Origin: Rhodocyclaceae bacterium
Lineage (GTDB): Bacteria > Pseudomonadota > Gammaproteobacteria > Burkholderiales > Rhodocyclaceae
Assembly: GCA_030824275.1 (NCBI GenBank)
Contig: JAVBXY010000038.1
Span: 300,219-364,218, forward strand
Length of the DNA stretch: 64,000 nt
Reading direction: 5' to 3'
Shown here: positions 26,671-35,984 of the stretch, piece by piece
How positions within the stretch are numbered: position 1 is the stretch's first letter
Layout: each line of letters starts with the position of its first letter
Notes under the pieces: generated by a model
Seen by the model: only the letters and a program-made list of their open reading frames with translations
The model's database searches: none
Told to the model about the DNA's origin: nothing
Translations under genes and position numbers: made by a program

Positions 26671-28245
26671 TTAGTGCGCGTGGCCGGCGGCGGCGGCCTT
26701 GCTGGTCGACAAGCGCACCAGATAGGCGCCCTTGCTCACCACCCGCTGGCCCGCTTCCAGTCCGGCGAGAATCGAAATTCGATCACCGTCGCGCGCCCCG
26801 GTCTGCACCATGCGCCGCTCGAAGCGTTCGCCACCGATCTGCATATAGACCGCCTGGGCGCCGTTCTCATCTTGTATCGCGCTGGCCGGAATCAGCACCG
26901 CTTCCTGCACGGTCCCGGCAAAGACCTGAATCCGCGCAGTCAGCCCCAGCCGCAGCGTGCGCTCGGGATTGGCAAACTCAAAAATCACCGGCACCGTGCG
27001 GGTTTGCGCATCAACCACGCCACCCACGGCGATCAGCGAGCCATTGCGGCCCGGCTCGATGGCGAAGCCCTGATCGTAGCCATCCACCGTGAACGCGGCG
27101 CCGGTCGGTTTGCCCACGCGACCGATGTCGCTTTCGGGAATCCGGGCTTCCAGCCAGAGCTTGCCGGTGTTGGCGATGTGCAGCAGCGGTGCCCCTTCAT
27201 TGACAAAGGCCCCGGCGGCGGCCGTCACCTCGGCGACGATGCCATCCATCGGTGCCTTGAGCGCAATGCCACCGCCACCGCCGAGCTGTTGCGCCCGTGC
27301 CGTGGCCGCCTGCATTTCGGCGTGCGCCATGCGCTCATTGGCCTGTGCATCGAGCAGGCGTTTCTCGGCGACCGCCTCTTCCTTGAACAGCAGCTCCATG
27401 CGCTCGCGTTCGCGCCGGGCCTGTTCGAGGGCCACCTGTGCCTTGCCGGCGGCGGCTTCCAGGCTGGCCTGATCGCTATCGCCACCCAGACGCGGACTGA
27501 GCAAGGCGAGCACCTGCCCTTTCTTCACCGCCTGCCCGATGCGCGGAAAACCGTTGGCCGCGCGCAGCACGCCCGCGGCCGGCGCCACCAGTTGCGCCTC
27601 GCTGCCGGCGGGCGCCCGGATCGTGCCTGTGGCCGCAATCGCCGTGCGCGCGAGGCCCTTGACGGCTTCCGCTGTGGCGAAATCGATCTTCCACTGTTGT
27701 TCCTTGCTGAAGGCAATGCCTTCCTCGTCATGCGCATGGCCGCCATGTCCTGCCTTGGCGGCATTGCTGTCGGCAAAGACGGTCACCGGGCCGAGGTCAT
27801 GCGTCAGCGTGCCGAGATCCGATTCCAGGACCATGCTCAGCTCGCGCTCGCCGGCCACGGTGGGGGTCACCGTCGCCCGGAAGATACCGGGCACCGTCGG
27901 CGCATCGACGACAAAACGCTCGGCGGCGCCTTTCTCCCCAGCGAGCACGATAGTCAACTTGCCTTGCGCGACGGGTTTGAAGTCGACGAGGCGCGTCAGA
28001 TGCGCCGCCAGCGTCGCCGGTTTGCCAACGACCAGGGGCGGGAACTCCAGGAAAAGCTCCGTCTGGTCGGTAAACTGGGTCAGGGTTTCCGGTTCGTCGT
28101 GGGTCTGCGCCGCCGTGCTGGCCGGCGACTTGGTGCCGTGATCATCCTTGGCGGGAGACTTCTCTCCACAGCCGGCCAGAAGCAGGGACAAGGCAACGAG
28201 GCTTGCAGCCAGCGAAGCTTGCAAGGTGATGGAGGGGGTCTTCAT
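26671..28245 (-). CDS. CzcB-like efflux adaptor lipoprotein
   Basis: A 524-residue periplasmic adaptor. The lipobox LSLLLAGCGEK makes it a lipoprotein. An extra N-terminal domain of about 130 residues (FTDQTELFLEFPPLVVGKPATLAAHLTRL) precedes the HlyD core. A His segment follows (AAKAGHGGHAHDEEG), then WKIDFATAEAV, barrel, lipoyl halves (SEAQLVAPAAGVL; ALKAPMDGIVAEVTAAAGAFV) and a helical hairpin (AQVALEQARRERERMELLFKEEAVAEKRL). It bridges the RND pump and TolC-like channel. Eleven bases separate it from the pump; its ATG overlaps the channel stop (28242-28245). Confidence 0.86.
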   Translation of the reverse strand: MKTPSITLQASLAASLVALSLLLAGCGEKSPAKDDHGTKSPASTAAQTHDEPETLTQFTDQTELFLEFPPLVVGKPATLAAHLTRLVDFKPVAQGKLTIVLAGEKGAAERFVVDAPTVPGIFRATVTPTVAGERELSMVLESDLGTLTHDLGPVTVFADSNAAKAGHGGHAHDEEGIAFSKEQQWKIDFATAEAVKGLARTAIAATGTIRAPAGSEAQLVAPAAGVLRAANGFPRIGQAVKKGQVLALLSPRLGGDSDQASLEAAAGKAQVALEQARRERERMELLFKEEAVAEKRLLDAQANERMAHAEMQAATARAQQLGGGGGIALKAPMDGIVAEVTAAAGAFVNEGAPLLHIANTGKLWLEARIPESDIGRVGKPTGAAFTVDGYDQGFAIEPGRNGSLIAVGGVVDAQTRTVPVIFEFANPERTLRLGLTARIQVFAGTVQEAVLIPASAIQDENGAQAVYMQIGGERFERRMVQTGARDGDRISILAGLEAGQRVVSKGAYLVRLSTSKAAAAGHAH

Positions 28246-29477
28246 TCGGAATGGCTTCCTGTCAATTGATCAAGTTCGATGCGGGCTTCGCGCGCTTTTG
28301 CTTCAAGATCGAGGGCTGTGGTCTCGGCCTCCAGCGCGCCCTTGTAGGCATCGAGCAATTCGAGCACCGTGGATTCGCCGGCGCGGTAGGCGGTTTCGGC
28401 AATACGCACCAGGTCGGTGGAGGGGGTGACGGCTTCACGGCGGTAGCGCTCGGCGGCGGCGATCAGTTGCATCAACTGCCGGTGCAGGCCCAGCACATCA
28501 CCTTCGGCTTTCTGCTTGGCCAGCGCATGTTCGGCACGTGCGGCCGTGGCCTGTGCAGCGCTACGTCGGCCAGCCCCTTGCTGCCTGTCGAAGATCGGCA
28601 AGGTGATCGATACCGAAAACAAGGTGCCGGATTCGCGCAGCACGCCATCGTCGCTGCGCTTGCCGCCGACACCCACGGTCAGGTCAGGGAAGTTGCGCTG
28701 CGCTGCTGCGTTGTCGGCATCCGCCGCTTCCGCACGGGCTGCCAGCGCGGAGAGGTCCGGGCGTTGCGAAAGACGCGCCTGCAACGTTGGCAAACTGGCG
28801 GGAAAACCAGGCAGCAAAGCGCCACTGACACCCTCATCCGTGAGCGGTTGTCCGATCAGCACAGCTAGTCGTGCCCGGCTACGATCCAACCCGGCGCGTG
28901 CCTCGGCGGCCTTGGCGGCGGCAGCCTGCTGTTCGCGCGCAAGTCGGCGACGGTCGTAACCGGAGGCCTCGCCAGCCTGCGCGAGTTTGTCGACCACGCT
29001 ACCGATCACAACGAAGCGTGCCATCCAGGCATCGATGGCACGCAAGGCGAGTTGTTGCCTGAGCACCTCGTTAAAGTTGCGGCGTACCTCGGCAATCCGC
29101 TCCTGACGCCAGACCATGGTTTCGGCTGCCGTGGCATTGAGTCGCAGGCGCGCAGCGTCCTGCCGCAGGCCACGACGTCCGGAGACATCAATGGGCTGGG
29201 CCAGGCGCCAGACGGATTCACGCGATGCCCCGGTCTTGTCGCGGGAAAGTTCCAGCGAGGGATTGGCCCAGGTTCCGGCCGCGACGACATCGGCATCGGC
29301 TTCGGCCATGCGGGAGCGCGTTAGCTCATCGAATTCGGGACGGGCGAGGCCGAGGCGTACTGCCTCGCCTTCGGTCAGTGGTGCCGCAAGGCTTGGCAAG
29401 GGCAGCAAGGACATCGATTGGCCGATGACCAGAGCCAGGGCGACCTTGCGCCAGATCAGTATGTATTTGGAGTGCAT
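28242..29477 (-). CDS. CzcC-like outer membrane efflux channel
   Basis: A 411-residue TolC-family protein with a signal peptide (KVALALVIGQSMSLLPLPSLA) and two outer-membrane-efflux repeats (MAEADADVVAAGTWANPSLELS; ETAYRAGESTVLELLDAYKGALEAETTALDLEAKAREA). The start was set at ATG 29477 with GAGGA upstream; the TTG at 29489 has no support. First structural gene of the RND operon, with a 115-base leader behind the CzcI-like gene that contains an inverted repeat. Confidence 0.87.
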   Translation of the reverse strand: MHSKYILIWRKVALALVIGQSMSLLPLPSLAAPLTEGEAVRLGLARPEFDELTRSRMAEADADVVAAGTWANPSLELSRDKTGASRESVWRLAQPIDVSGRRGLRQDAARLRLNATAAETMVWRQERIAEVRRNFNEVLRQQLALRAIDAWMARFVVIGSVVDKLAQAGEASGYDRRRLAREQQAAAAKAAEARAGLDRSRARLAVLIGQPLTDEGVSGALLPGFPASLPTLQARLSQRPDLSALAARAEAADADNAAAQRNFPDLTVGVGGKRSDDGVLRESGTLFSVSITLPIFDRQQGAGRRSAAQATAARAEHALAKQKAEGDVLGLHRQLMQLIAAAERYRREAVTPSTDLVRIAETAYRAGESTVLELLDAYKGALEAETTALDLEAKAREARIELDQLTGSHSE

Positions 29478-29515
29478 CGAAATCCTCAAAAAGAATTGAA
29501 ACCGAGGGATTTCGA

Positions 29516-29587
29516 CGGGACGCCACCACGGCCCGGTCAGCGGGCTGGGTGGGTAAAGCTAAACGAGAAGGTAAATCAGGCGTCCCG
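29516..29587 (-). other. Inverted repeat in the leader between czcI-like and czcC-like genes
   Basis: CGGGACGCC (29516-29524) pairs with GGCGTCCCG (29579-29587). The interval holds an inner stem GCCCG-GTCAG-CGGGC (29531-29545). A long-range RNA fold could affect read-through or stability between the two genes. No T tract, so not a clear terminator. Confidence 0.4.
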
Positions 29588-29592
29588 CCGGC

Positions 29593-29976
29593 TTAGGCGC
29601 GGGACACTCGCGGCGGACGCTCCAGGCGTGCCGGGGGAATGGAAACCAGTGATAAAGATGGTGACGTCACAAGTACATCGGCACCGCACAGCAGCGGTAC
29701 AGTGGTATCGAGACCCATCATCACCGAGCCGGACGCGCCATGAGCGTGGCAATGATCGGCCGTGGGGTTGGCAGTCTTTTGCGGACCGCCGTCATCATGC
29801 GAAACACTTGTGGCTCCAGCTTCAGAGGAATCGTGGCTGTGATGACCGACATGAAAATGCTGGCTAGCCTCATTCTTCGGAAGGTGATCAACCGCGTCGC
29901 AGATCGCCGCTACGCCAGCATAAGCGGCATTGAGCGAAAAGACCAACGACAGAAGGAAGGCGAGAAAGGTTCTCAT
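29593..29976 (-). CDS. CzcI-like small periplasmic His-rich protein
   Basis: A 127-residue protein with a signal peptide (MRTFLAFLLSLVFSLNAAYAG), His clusters (QHFHVGHHSHDSSEAG; ADHCHAHGASG), two further cysteines and a C-terminal Pro-rich segment (SIPPARLERPPRV) that resembles the ending of CzcI proteins. CzcI sits at the head of Czc operons and is thought to modulate their induction. Same strand and directly upstream of the channel gene, which supports the call. Family assignment rests on size, position and composition. Confidence 0.6.
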   Translation of the reverse strand: MRTFLAFLLSLVFSLNAAYAGVAAICDAVDHLPKNEASQHFHVGHHSHDSSEAGATSVSHDDGGPQKTANPTADHCHAHGASGSVMMGLDTTVPLLCGADVLVTSPSLSLVSIPPARLERPPRVSRA

Positions 29977-30093
29977 TTGCTTGTGATTCTATCGCACTGG
30001 AGCCAACGATTGCAGAGCGACTCAAGTGGTGGCTCGGATAGCTGACTTCCGCGATTCCGAAACTGAAGACCACATGGTTCCCGAGCCGGCCTG

Positions 30094-30426
30094 TCAGGTA
30101 GTTGTCGGTTGTAATGCGATAACTGCCATACCTATGAGCGCAATCGTCGCACCCAAAGCGTCCCAACGGGTTAATGAAGCACCATCCACGAATTTCAGCC
30201 AGAGTAGCGCGACAGCGATATACATACCGCCATAGGCTGCGTAAGTTCGCCCCGCTGCGGTGGGATGTAGCGTTAGAAGCCAAGCAAAAAGGGCCAATGA
30301 CGCTGCAGCGGGCATCAACAAGTACAGTGGCTTAGCTTGTCGAAGAACGAGCCAAGGGAGATAACAGCCGATGATTTCAGCCAGTGCCGTTATGGCAAAC
30401 AAGAGGCTTAGACGTAGCAGTTCCAT
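30094..30426 (-). CDS. ynfA: YnfA (UPF0060) family small membrane protein
   Basis: A 110-residue protein with four membrane segments: [55 protein letters not shown] and [18 protein letters not shown]. The motif AEIIGCY...W and AYGGMYI are typical of YnfA. Related small multidrug transporters export cations, but YnfA substrates are uncertain. ATG 30426 fits the family length; the frame runs to 30453. Upstream of the CzcI-like gene on the same strand. Confidence 0.88.
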   Translation of the reverse strand: MELLRLSLLFAITALAEIIGCYLPWLVLRQAKPLYLLMPAAASLALFAWLLTLHPTAAGRTYAAYGGMYIAVALLWLKFVDGASLTRWDALGATIALIGMAVIALQPTTT

Positions 30427-30650
30427 CGGTCGTTCCAGCGTGATGAAGCCCATTGAGGGAAATGGAGCTTACCCGGATTTTCATCGACCATCCGCAGATG
30501 GCGCTGGAGGCATGTTTCATTATTGGCGTCTAAACGTGGGCTGTTTCACCAACTTTTACCAGCCCGAAGCTCAAATGTGTAAGGGCTCCCCTATAACATT
30601 GGATAACTCTGGATTATCACATGTTATTTTTTGGCGGTTTCAGATTCTGT

Positions 30651-30700
30651 TTGACCAGTAAAACATTACGTAATATCGTATTACGTAATACGTTACGAAA
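30651..30700 (+). promoter_or_regulatory. Promoter and repeated operator of the kfrA-like gene
   Basis: TTGACC (30651-30656) looks like a -35 box. Overlapping the expected -10 area are two copies of the perfect palindrome ATTACGTAAT (30665-30674 and 30680-30689), 15 bases apart, then a degenerate half (ACGTTACGAAAT, from 30690). They end about 15 bases before the ATG, as expected for an autorepressor operator. Confidence 0.65.
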
Positions 30701-30714
30701 TAAAAGGGTCAGCC

Positions 30715-31758
30715 ATGGCGCGAGGCGGTATTTACAAGTCGGAGGTCATCAGAGCCAGGGATCGGCTGATGGCGATGGGGCGCTATCCGTCGGTGGATGC
30801 CGTTCGCCAGGAGCTTGGCAATACCGGCTCGAAAACAACCATTCAGCGATTTCTGAAGGAGATCGACGAGGAGCAGGATGGAAAGACCGGAGGCAAGGTC
30901 GCCATCAGCGAAGCGCTCCACGATATTGTCGCCCGCCTGGCCGAGCGCCTGAATCTGGAGGCCGATGAGCGGGTTGCCGCTGCAAAGGCAAGCCATGAGG
31001 CTGAAATCGCTCAACTCCGAGCCGAACTCGATGGATTCAAGACCGATCTGTCGAAGGTCCAAGGGGAAAGAGATGATGCGCTGGGGCAATTGGCAGCGGC
31101 AAAGACCGCCCATCAACACACAGCGGAGCGGCTGAACGAAGTGACACTGGCGCACACACGGAGCATCCAGGAGGTGTCTGATCTCCAGAGGCTATTACGT
31201 GCTGAAGAAGGGCATCGCCAGTCACTCGAGGAAAAGTATTCCCATTCGTGCAAATCCTTGGAGCACTTCCAGGCGGCGGCCAAGGAGCAAAGAGAGCATG
31301 AGCGCCGGGAGCACGAGCAACAAGTCCAATACCTGCAGGCCGAAATCCTGACCTTGCGGGAGCGACTGGTAGGGAAGGAGAGCGAGCTTTCCGTCAGCAA
31401 TCAGGAAAAGGTGCAATTGACGACCGACCTGGCCCGTGCTGAGCGGGGATTGCATGAAGCCAAGCATGAACTGCGGGGCTTGAAGGGGGTAAAGGAGGAG
31501 CTTGGCAGTGCGGCGGCTCAAGTTGAGCGTCTGGGACGCCAGGTGGTCGAACTCCAGGCGGAGTTGGAGTCATTGCGGACTCGTGCGAACAAGCTCGAAG
31601 AGAGTCGGGCTATCGATCTGTCCAAGATCCACGACTTGGAGCTTGAGTTGGCCACGGCCAAGTCGGCAGTGGCCACCCAAGAGCAGTTAGCGGAGACGTT
31701 CCAGGCATGGATTGGGCAAATGCCAGCACCAAAGAACGAGGCGACCAAGCGCCGGTAA
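30715..31758 (+). CDS. kfrA: KfrA-like coiled-coil DNA-binding protein
   Basis: A 347-residue protein. Residues 1-60 (GGIYKSEVIRARDRLMAMG, then DAVRQELGNTGSKTTIQRFLKEI) form the KfrA N-terminal helix-turn-helix region. Residues about 75-330 are one long alpha-helical coiled coil full of Glu, Gln, Leu, Lys and Arg (for example LRAEEGHRQSLEEKYSHSCKSLEHF). KfrA of IncP plasmids is an autorepressor and helps stable plasmid maintenance. The ATTACGTAAT repeats upstream fit autoregulation. It stands alone, with no partition genes nearby, at the edge of the acquired block. Confidence 0.85.
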   Translation: MARGGIYKSEVIRARDRLMAMGRYPSVDAVRQELGNTGSKTTIQRFLKEIDEEQDGKTGGKVAISEALHDIVARLAERLNLEADERVAAAKASHEAEIAQLRAELDGFKTDLSKVQGERDDALGQLAAAKTAHQHTAERLNEVTLAHTRSIQEVSDLQRLLRAEEGHRQSLEEKYSHSCKSLEHFQAAAKEQREHERREHEQQVQYLQAEILTLRERLVGKESELSVSNQEKVQLTTDLARAERGLHEAKHELRGLKGVKEELGSAAAQVERLGRQVVELQAELESLRTRANKLEESRAIDLSKIHDLELELATAKSAVATQEQLAETFQAWIGQMPAPKNEATKRR

Positions 31759-31849
31759 ACCCGCACGGTTAAGCGGAAAATTCAGAAACCGCCAAATTCA
31801 GCACGAAAAGTACGGGAACCCTAGAAAGCGCGGCCATCCAGAAAATCCA

Positions 31850-32482
31850 TCACTCGACGGCACCCACCTTCTTGAGATAATTAACCACAGCCGTGTGCGT
31901 ATGCCGACGTGCGAGCTGGATGGCTGTCGTATTGGTGTAATCGGCAAGGTCCATATCGGCGTCGGCATCCACCAGCAGTTGAACAAGATCCAGATTGCCG
32001 GCCTTGGCAGCCAGCATCAGAGCGGTTTGGCCGTTGGGGGCGCGAGCATCCAGTTTTGCTTTCTTGGCGACCAGAAAACGGGCCAGCTCCAGATGCTCGC
32101 CAAAAACCGCGTAGTGCAGTGCATTCCACCCGTCCAGATTAATCTCGGCACCCTTTTCGATCAGCAGCCGGCTCATCTCGAGGTCGCCCTTGATAACGGT
32201 CATCAGCAAGGCGGTATCGCCATGACGGTTACGCCGATTAATGCTGGCCCTGTTGCTCAGCAGGGTCTGCACCAGGTCGATATTGCCGTTGCGCGCAGCG
32301 ATCATCAGCAAGGTGGAGCCTGACTGATCTGCCGTATTGACGTCCATGCCCCGTTTCAAGAAATCGACCACCACTTCGGACTGGTCACCATTGGCCGCCG
32401 CCAGGATGTCATCGTAGGCACCGGCCTGCACATTGCCGGCAAGCGAAAGAATTGATGCTATTAAAATCAGTTTATTACGCAC
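31850..32482 (-). CDS. Secreted ankyrin-repeat protein
   Basis: A 210-residue protein with a signal peptide (KLILIASILSLAGNVQAGA) and five to six ankyrin repeats, for example GSTLLMIAARNGNIDLVQTLLSNRA, GDTALLMTVIKGDLEMSRLLIEKGA and GQTALMLAAKAGNLDLVQLLVDADA. Ankyrin repeats bind partner proteins. It starts with GTG at 32482, inside the last codons of tatD, so it is translationally coupled. Periplasmic location and partner are inferred. The 91 bases to the kfrA-like stop hold no feature seen. Confidence 0.75.
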   Translation of the reverse strand: MRNKLILIASILSLAGNVQAGAYDDILAAANGDQSEVVVDFLKRGMDVNTADQSGSTLLMIAARNGNIDLVQTLLSNRASINRRNRHGDTALLMTVIKGDLEMSRLLIEKGAEINLDGWNALHYAVFGEHLELARFLVAKKAKLDARAPNGQTALMLAAKAGNLDLVQLLVDADADMDLADYTNTTAIQLARRHTHTAVVNYLKKVGAVE

Positions 32483-33260
32483 GATTTTTAATGTTAAATA
32501 GCCGAAAGAAGTTATCGGTGCTTGCGATGGCGAGCTCGTTGATATCCATGTGCCTGAGCGATGCAATTTCAGCGGCAACATGGGAAACCAGGGCCGGATG
32601 GTTGAGCTTGCCGCGAAATGGCACTGGCGCAAGATAGGGGGCATCGGTTTCCACCAGTATCCGCTCAAGCGGAACAAAACTGGCAACTTCTTTGATCTGC
32701 GTAGCGTTCTTGAAGGTGACGATGCCGGAAAACGAGAGATGGAAGCCAAGGCGCAGGGCGGCTTCTGCGACGGTGCGGTTCTCGGTGAAGCAATGAAACA
32801 CGCCGCCCACCTGCCCTGCTTCCTCTTCCTCAAGAATGCGCAAGGTGTCGGCCGATGCTTCGCGGGTATGGATGATCAGCGGCTTGCCAGTTTGCCGTGC
32901 CGCCCGGATATGGGTGCGAAAACGCTCGCGCTGCCATTCGAGATCGCCTTCTAGACGGTAGTAGTCCAGCCCGGTTTCACCGATGGCGACCACCTTGGGA
33001 TGGTCGGCCAACCGGATAAGGGTTTCCAGGCTGGGTTCTTCACCATCCTGCGTATCGGGGTGCACACCGACCGCCGCATAGAGATTGGGATAGCGCTCGA
33101 CCAAAGCCAGCACGGCGGGAAGGCGCTCCAGGGTCACGCCGGCGATCAGCGCCCAGCCCACATTATTAGTGGCCATGGCGGCGAGATAGTCATCTTCCTT
33201 GCCGTTGAAGTCGGCAAAGTCGAGGTGGCAATGGGAGTCGACGAGCAGTTCGGTATTCAT
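32475..33260 (-). CDS. tatD: TatD family metal-dependent deoxyribonuclease
   Basis: A 261-residue TIM-barrel hydrolase. Metal ligands are visible: VDSHCHLDF, the Glu of AIGETGLDYY, His in PLIIHTREA, HCFTEN and Asp in VETDAPYLAPVPFRGK. The family (YcfH/TatD) acts as a 3'-5' DNase/RNase. ATG 33260 was chosen; the frame reaches 33302. It follows holB by seven bases, the standard neighbour order, although the PilZ gene that often lies between them is absent. Confidence 0.92.
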   Translation of the reverse strand: MNTELLVDSHCHLDFADFNGKEDDYLAAMATNNVGWALIAGVTLERLPAVLALVERYPNLYAAVGVHPDTQDGEEPSLETLIRLADHPKVVAIGETGLDYYRLEGDLEWQRERFRTHIRAARQTGKPLIIHTREASADTLRILEEEEAGQVGGVFHCFTENRTVAEAALRLGFHLSFSGIVTFKNATQIKEVASFVPLERILVETDAPYLAPVPFRGKLNHPALVSHVAAEIASLRHMDINELAIASTDNFFRLFNIKNRA

Positions 33261-33267
33261 GGCGAGA

Positions 33268-34311
33268 TCATGGCGAAACCGGGCGCAAGGCACGCAGGAC
33301 ATGCGCGGCGAGGCTTTCGAGGAAGAGCAATTGATTCAGGGGATGCCGGGCGCTACGGCGAAACTGATGGATTTCCCGCCAGCCGGCCAGGAGTGCCACG
33401 GGATTCAGGCTGGAAACATTCTTCGGTCGGGGCCAGCCCCGATGGTAACGAACGGTGCCGGCCATGCGTTCCTGCGCGAGGTCAAACAGCCAGCGCTGCA
33501 CCCCCTCGACCAACTGTTCCAGCCGGAACGGACCGTCGCCTTTGAGCATGGCGTCCCAGCGGTTGGCGAGGACCAGCGGATCATTGGGTGCTGCGATCAG
33601 GCTATCGACCAGTGCATCGATCTGGGCCAACTGCCCTTCTTCCTTCCATTGCATGACCTGCATGGGGGCACCACCGGCGAGAGCGAGATAACGCTCCCCC
33701 TGCTTCTCCAAGCCGGCCGATGCCAGCCATGCGGTTGCGGCAGCGGCATCCGGGCGAGCGAAGGGAATCACCCGGCAGCGACTCCGAATCGTCGGCAGGA
33801 GAGATTTTGTCTTTGATGAAACCAATATGAAATAAACAGTTGCCGGTGGTTCTTCAAGTATTTTAAGTAGTGCATTGGCGGCAGCCTGGTTCATTGCCTC
33901 GGCATTGGTGAGCAGTACGACCCGGCGACCATGGCGGTGACTGCCGACGAAGACGAAGTCTTCCAGCTCGCGAATCTGGTCGATACGGATGATGCCCGGC
34001 CCCTTTTTTTTCGCCTTCTCGGTGGTGGCCTCTTCGCCCTCGTCGGCACCATCTGGTGCAACGCGACGAAAATCCGGGTGATTGCCCCCGGATAGCCAAC
34101 GGCAAGCCTGGCATCGTCCGCAGGCTCCAGCACTGGTATCCGGCGCTTCGCAGAGCAGCAAGGCGGCGAGCTGTTCGGAAAATGCCGCCTTGCCAACTCC
34201 CGGCGGGCCTACCAGCAACATCGCGTGAGGCAGACGATCAAGCCCCTGCCCGAGTAGCTGATGTGCTACTGGTTTGTTCCATTCAATTATTTTTGAATCA
34301 GAAGGTTGCAA
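33268..34311 (-). CDS. holB: DNA polymerase III delta' subunit
   Basis: A clamp-loader subunit of about 347 residues. P-loop [10 protein letters not shown]; zinc site cysteines in LLCEAP...[37 protein letters not shown] and [11 protein letters not shown]. It helps load the sliding clamp at replication forks. Start is uncertain: TTG 34311 has GAGAA eight bases upstream, and TTG 34323 lacks a site. Either overlaps the end of tmk, giving coupled translation. Confidence 0.9.
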   Translation of the reverse strand: MQPSDSKIIEWNKPVAHQLLGQGLDRLPHAMLLVGPPGVGKAAFSEQLAALLLCEAPDTSAGACGRCQACRWLSGGNHPDFRRVAPDGADEGEEATTEKAKKKGPGIIRIDQIRELEDFVFVGSHRHGRRVVLLTNAEAMNQAAANALLKILEEPPATVYFILVSSKTKSLLPTIRSRCRVIPFARPDAAAATAWLASAGLEKQGERYLALAGGAPMQVMQWKEEGQLAQIDALVDSLIAAPNDPLVLANRWDAMLKGDGPFRLEQLVEGVQRWLFDLAQERMAGTVRYHRGWPRPKNVSSLNPVALLAGWREIHQFRRSARHPLNQLLFLESLAAHVLRALRPVSP

Positions 34312-34909
34312 CGATATTCTCAAGTACTTTATTGATCACGGCAGGCGTTTGCCGGGCATCAATCAGACGCACGCGAGCCGGATTCTCATCGGCAATGCGC
34401 AGATAGGCATTCCGAACCCGCTCGAAGAACGCGGCTTGCTCCTGCTCGAAGCGGTCGGGATTGGCGGTAGCGGCGCGCAGGCGTTCCTGAGCGACGGCCA
34501 CCGGCGCATCGAAAATCAGGGTGAGATCGGGTTGCAGGCCGGCGAGAGTCCAGTCGGCCAAAGCCTGCAACTTCTCCCAGGCCAAGCCGCGACCGCCGGC
34601 CTGATAGGCGAAGGAGGCATCGACGAAACGGTCGCACACCACCCAGTCGCCCCGCGCCAGGGCTGGCTCGATGACCTGGGCGACGTGTTCCCGGCGGGCA
34701 GCGAACATCAGCAGGGCCTCGGTTTCCAGGTGCATGGGTTCGGCCAGCAACAATGCGCGGAGCTTTTCACCCAGCGGTGTGCCCCCCGGCTCGCGGCTGG
34801 CCACCACGGTTTTGCCTTGTGCCCGCAGATAGTCGACCAGCCAGGCGTGCTGGGTACTTTTGCCGGCACCGTCGATGCCTTCGAAGCTGATGAAGCGTCC
34901 GCGCGTCAT
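34298..34909 (-). CDS. tmk: Thymidylate kinase
   Basis: A 203-residue dTMP kinase that makes dTDP from dTMP and ATP. P-loop [11 protein letters not shown], the DR-Y/H region ([14 protein letters not shown]), [13 protein letters not shown] and [18 protein letters not shown] are the family motifs. It begins three bases after the mltG stop and overlaps holB, in the usual mltG-tmk-holB order. Confidence 0.95.
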   Translation of the reverse strand: MTRGRFISFEGIDGAGKSTQHAWLVDYLRAQGKTVVASREPGGTPLGEKLRALLLAEPMHLETEALLMFAARREHVAQVIEPALARGDWVVCDRFVDASFAYQAGGRGLAWEKLQALADWTLAGLQPDLTLIFDAPVAVAQERLRAATANPDRFEQEQAAFFERVRNAYLRIADENPARVRLIDARQTPAVINKVLENIVATF

Positions 34910-34912
34910 GAT

Positions 34913-35902
34913 TCAGCGCTTCTGGTACGTGGCCACGGCCTGATTGTGTTCGGCGAGGGTGCGCGAAAACTGGCTGGAGCCATCGCCACGGGCGACGAAA
35001 TAGATCATGTCACTGGGCGGCGGGCGGGCGACCGCCAACAGTGCAGCAGCGCTGGGAACGGCAATCGGTGTCGGCGGCAGGCCATTGCGGGTATAGGTAT
35101 TCCAGGGCGTGTCGGTTTGCAGATCGACCTTGCGCAGGTTGCCGTCGAATTGTTCACCCATACCGTAGATCACCGTAGGATCGGTCTGCAGGGGCATGCC
35201 TTGACGCAGGCGATTGACGAACACGGCGGCGATCTGTGGGCGGTCTGAGACCAGACCGGTCTCCTTTTCGACGATGGAGGCCAGGATCAGCATTTCATAG
35301 GGTGTTTTCAGCGGCAGGGTGGATTCGCGGCGATCCCAGGCGTCGGTAAGGCGCGATTGCATGGTCTTGTAGGCGCGACGGAGTACGTCGATGTCGCTGG
35401 AGCCCTTGGCGAACAGGTAAGTGTCGGGGAAGAACAGACCCTCTGGATGGGACTCCTTGGCGCCAAGCAGCTTCAGTATCTGGGCGTCGCTATGCTTGAG
35501 AGTGTCGTGACTGAGGTCAGGGTGTTCGTTCAGGGCGGCACGGAACTGGCGGAAGGTCTTGCCTTCGACGAGGACGATCTCGGCCTGGCTGACATCGCCT
35601 TTGGTCAGTTTTTCGAGCAAGTCGATGGCCGTGATGCCGAAACCGATTTCGTAGCTGCCGGCCTTGATCTTCGATGCCCGGCCCATGACCCGCCCGAGGG
35701 CTTCAAGTTGCCAGGGCGGCAGATCGATGCCGGCCGCTGCGATGGCTTGCGCTGCCGTGCGCAGGCTGGCCCCCTGGGGCACCGTGACGGATGTCGGATC
35801 GTTTTGCATTGCCAGCGGCCGCACGGCGAACCACGTGGAGGCGGCAATGGTGGCAATGAAGCCGAGAATGAGGAACAGCAGAAGGAACTTGAAGGTACGC
35901 AT
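34913..35902 (-). CDS. mltG: Endolytic murein transglycosylase MltG
   Basis: A 329-residue YceG/MltG protein with an N-terminal membrane anchor (KFLLLFLILGFIATIAASTW), a LysM-like part (VTVPQGASLRTAAQAIA) and the catalytic domain: EGLFFPDTYLFAKG, YEMLILASIVEKETG with the catalytic Glu, GMPLQTDPTVIYG and WNTYTRNGLPPTPIAVPS. It cuts nascent glycan strands. ATG 35902 was taken; a longer frame to 36703 is antisense to ygfZ. First gene of the minus-strand operon, divergent from ygfZ. Confidence 0.94.
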   Translation of the reverse strand: MRTFKFLLLFLILGFIATIAASTWFAVRPLAMQNDPTSVTVPQGASLRTAAQAIAAAGIDLPPWQLEALGRVMGRASKIKAGSYEIGFGITAIDLLEKLTKGDVSQAEIVLVEGKTFRQFRAALNEHPDLSHDTLKHSDAQILKLLGAKESHPEGLFFPDTYLFAKGSSDIDVLRRAYKTMQSRLTDAWDRRESTLPLKTPYEMLILASIVEKETGLVSDRPQIAAVFVNRLRQGMPLQTDPTVIYGMGEQFDGNLRKVDLQTDTPWNTYTRNGLPPTPIAVPSAAALLAVARPPPSDMIYFVARGDGSSQFSRTLAEHNQAVATYQKR

Positions 35903-35984
35903 GGCTGGAATAAAAACGGAGCGGACGCCATCACCGTCCGTGGGTTGATAATAGCACTCCCCAACCCCCGAACTTAAGCTTGCC

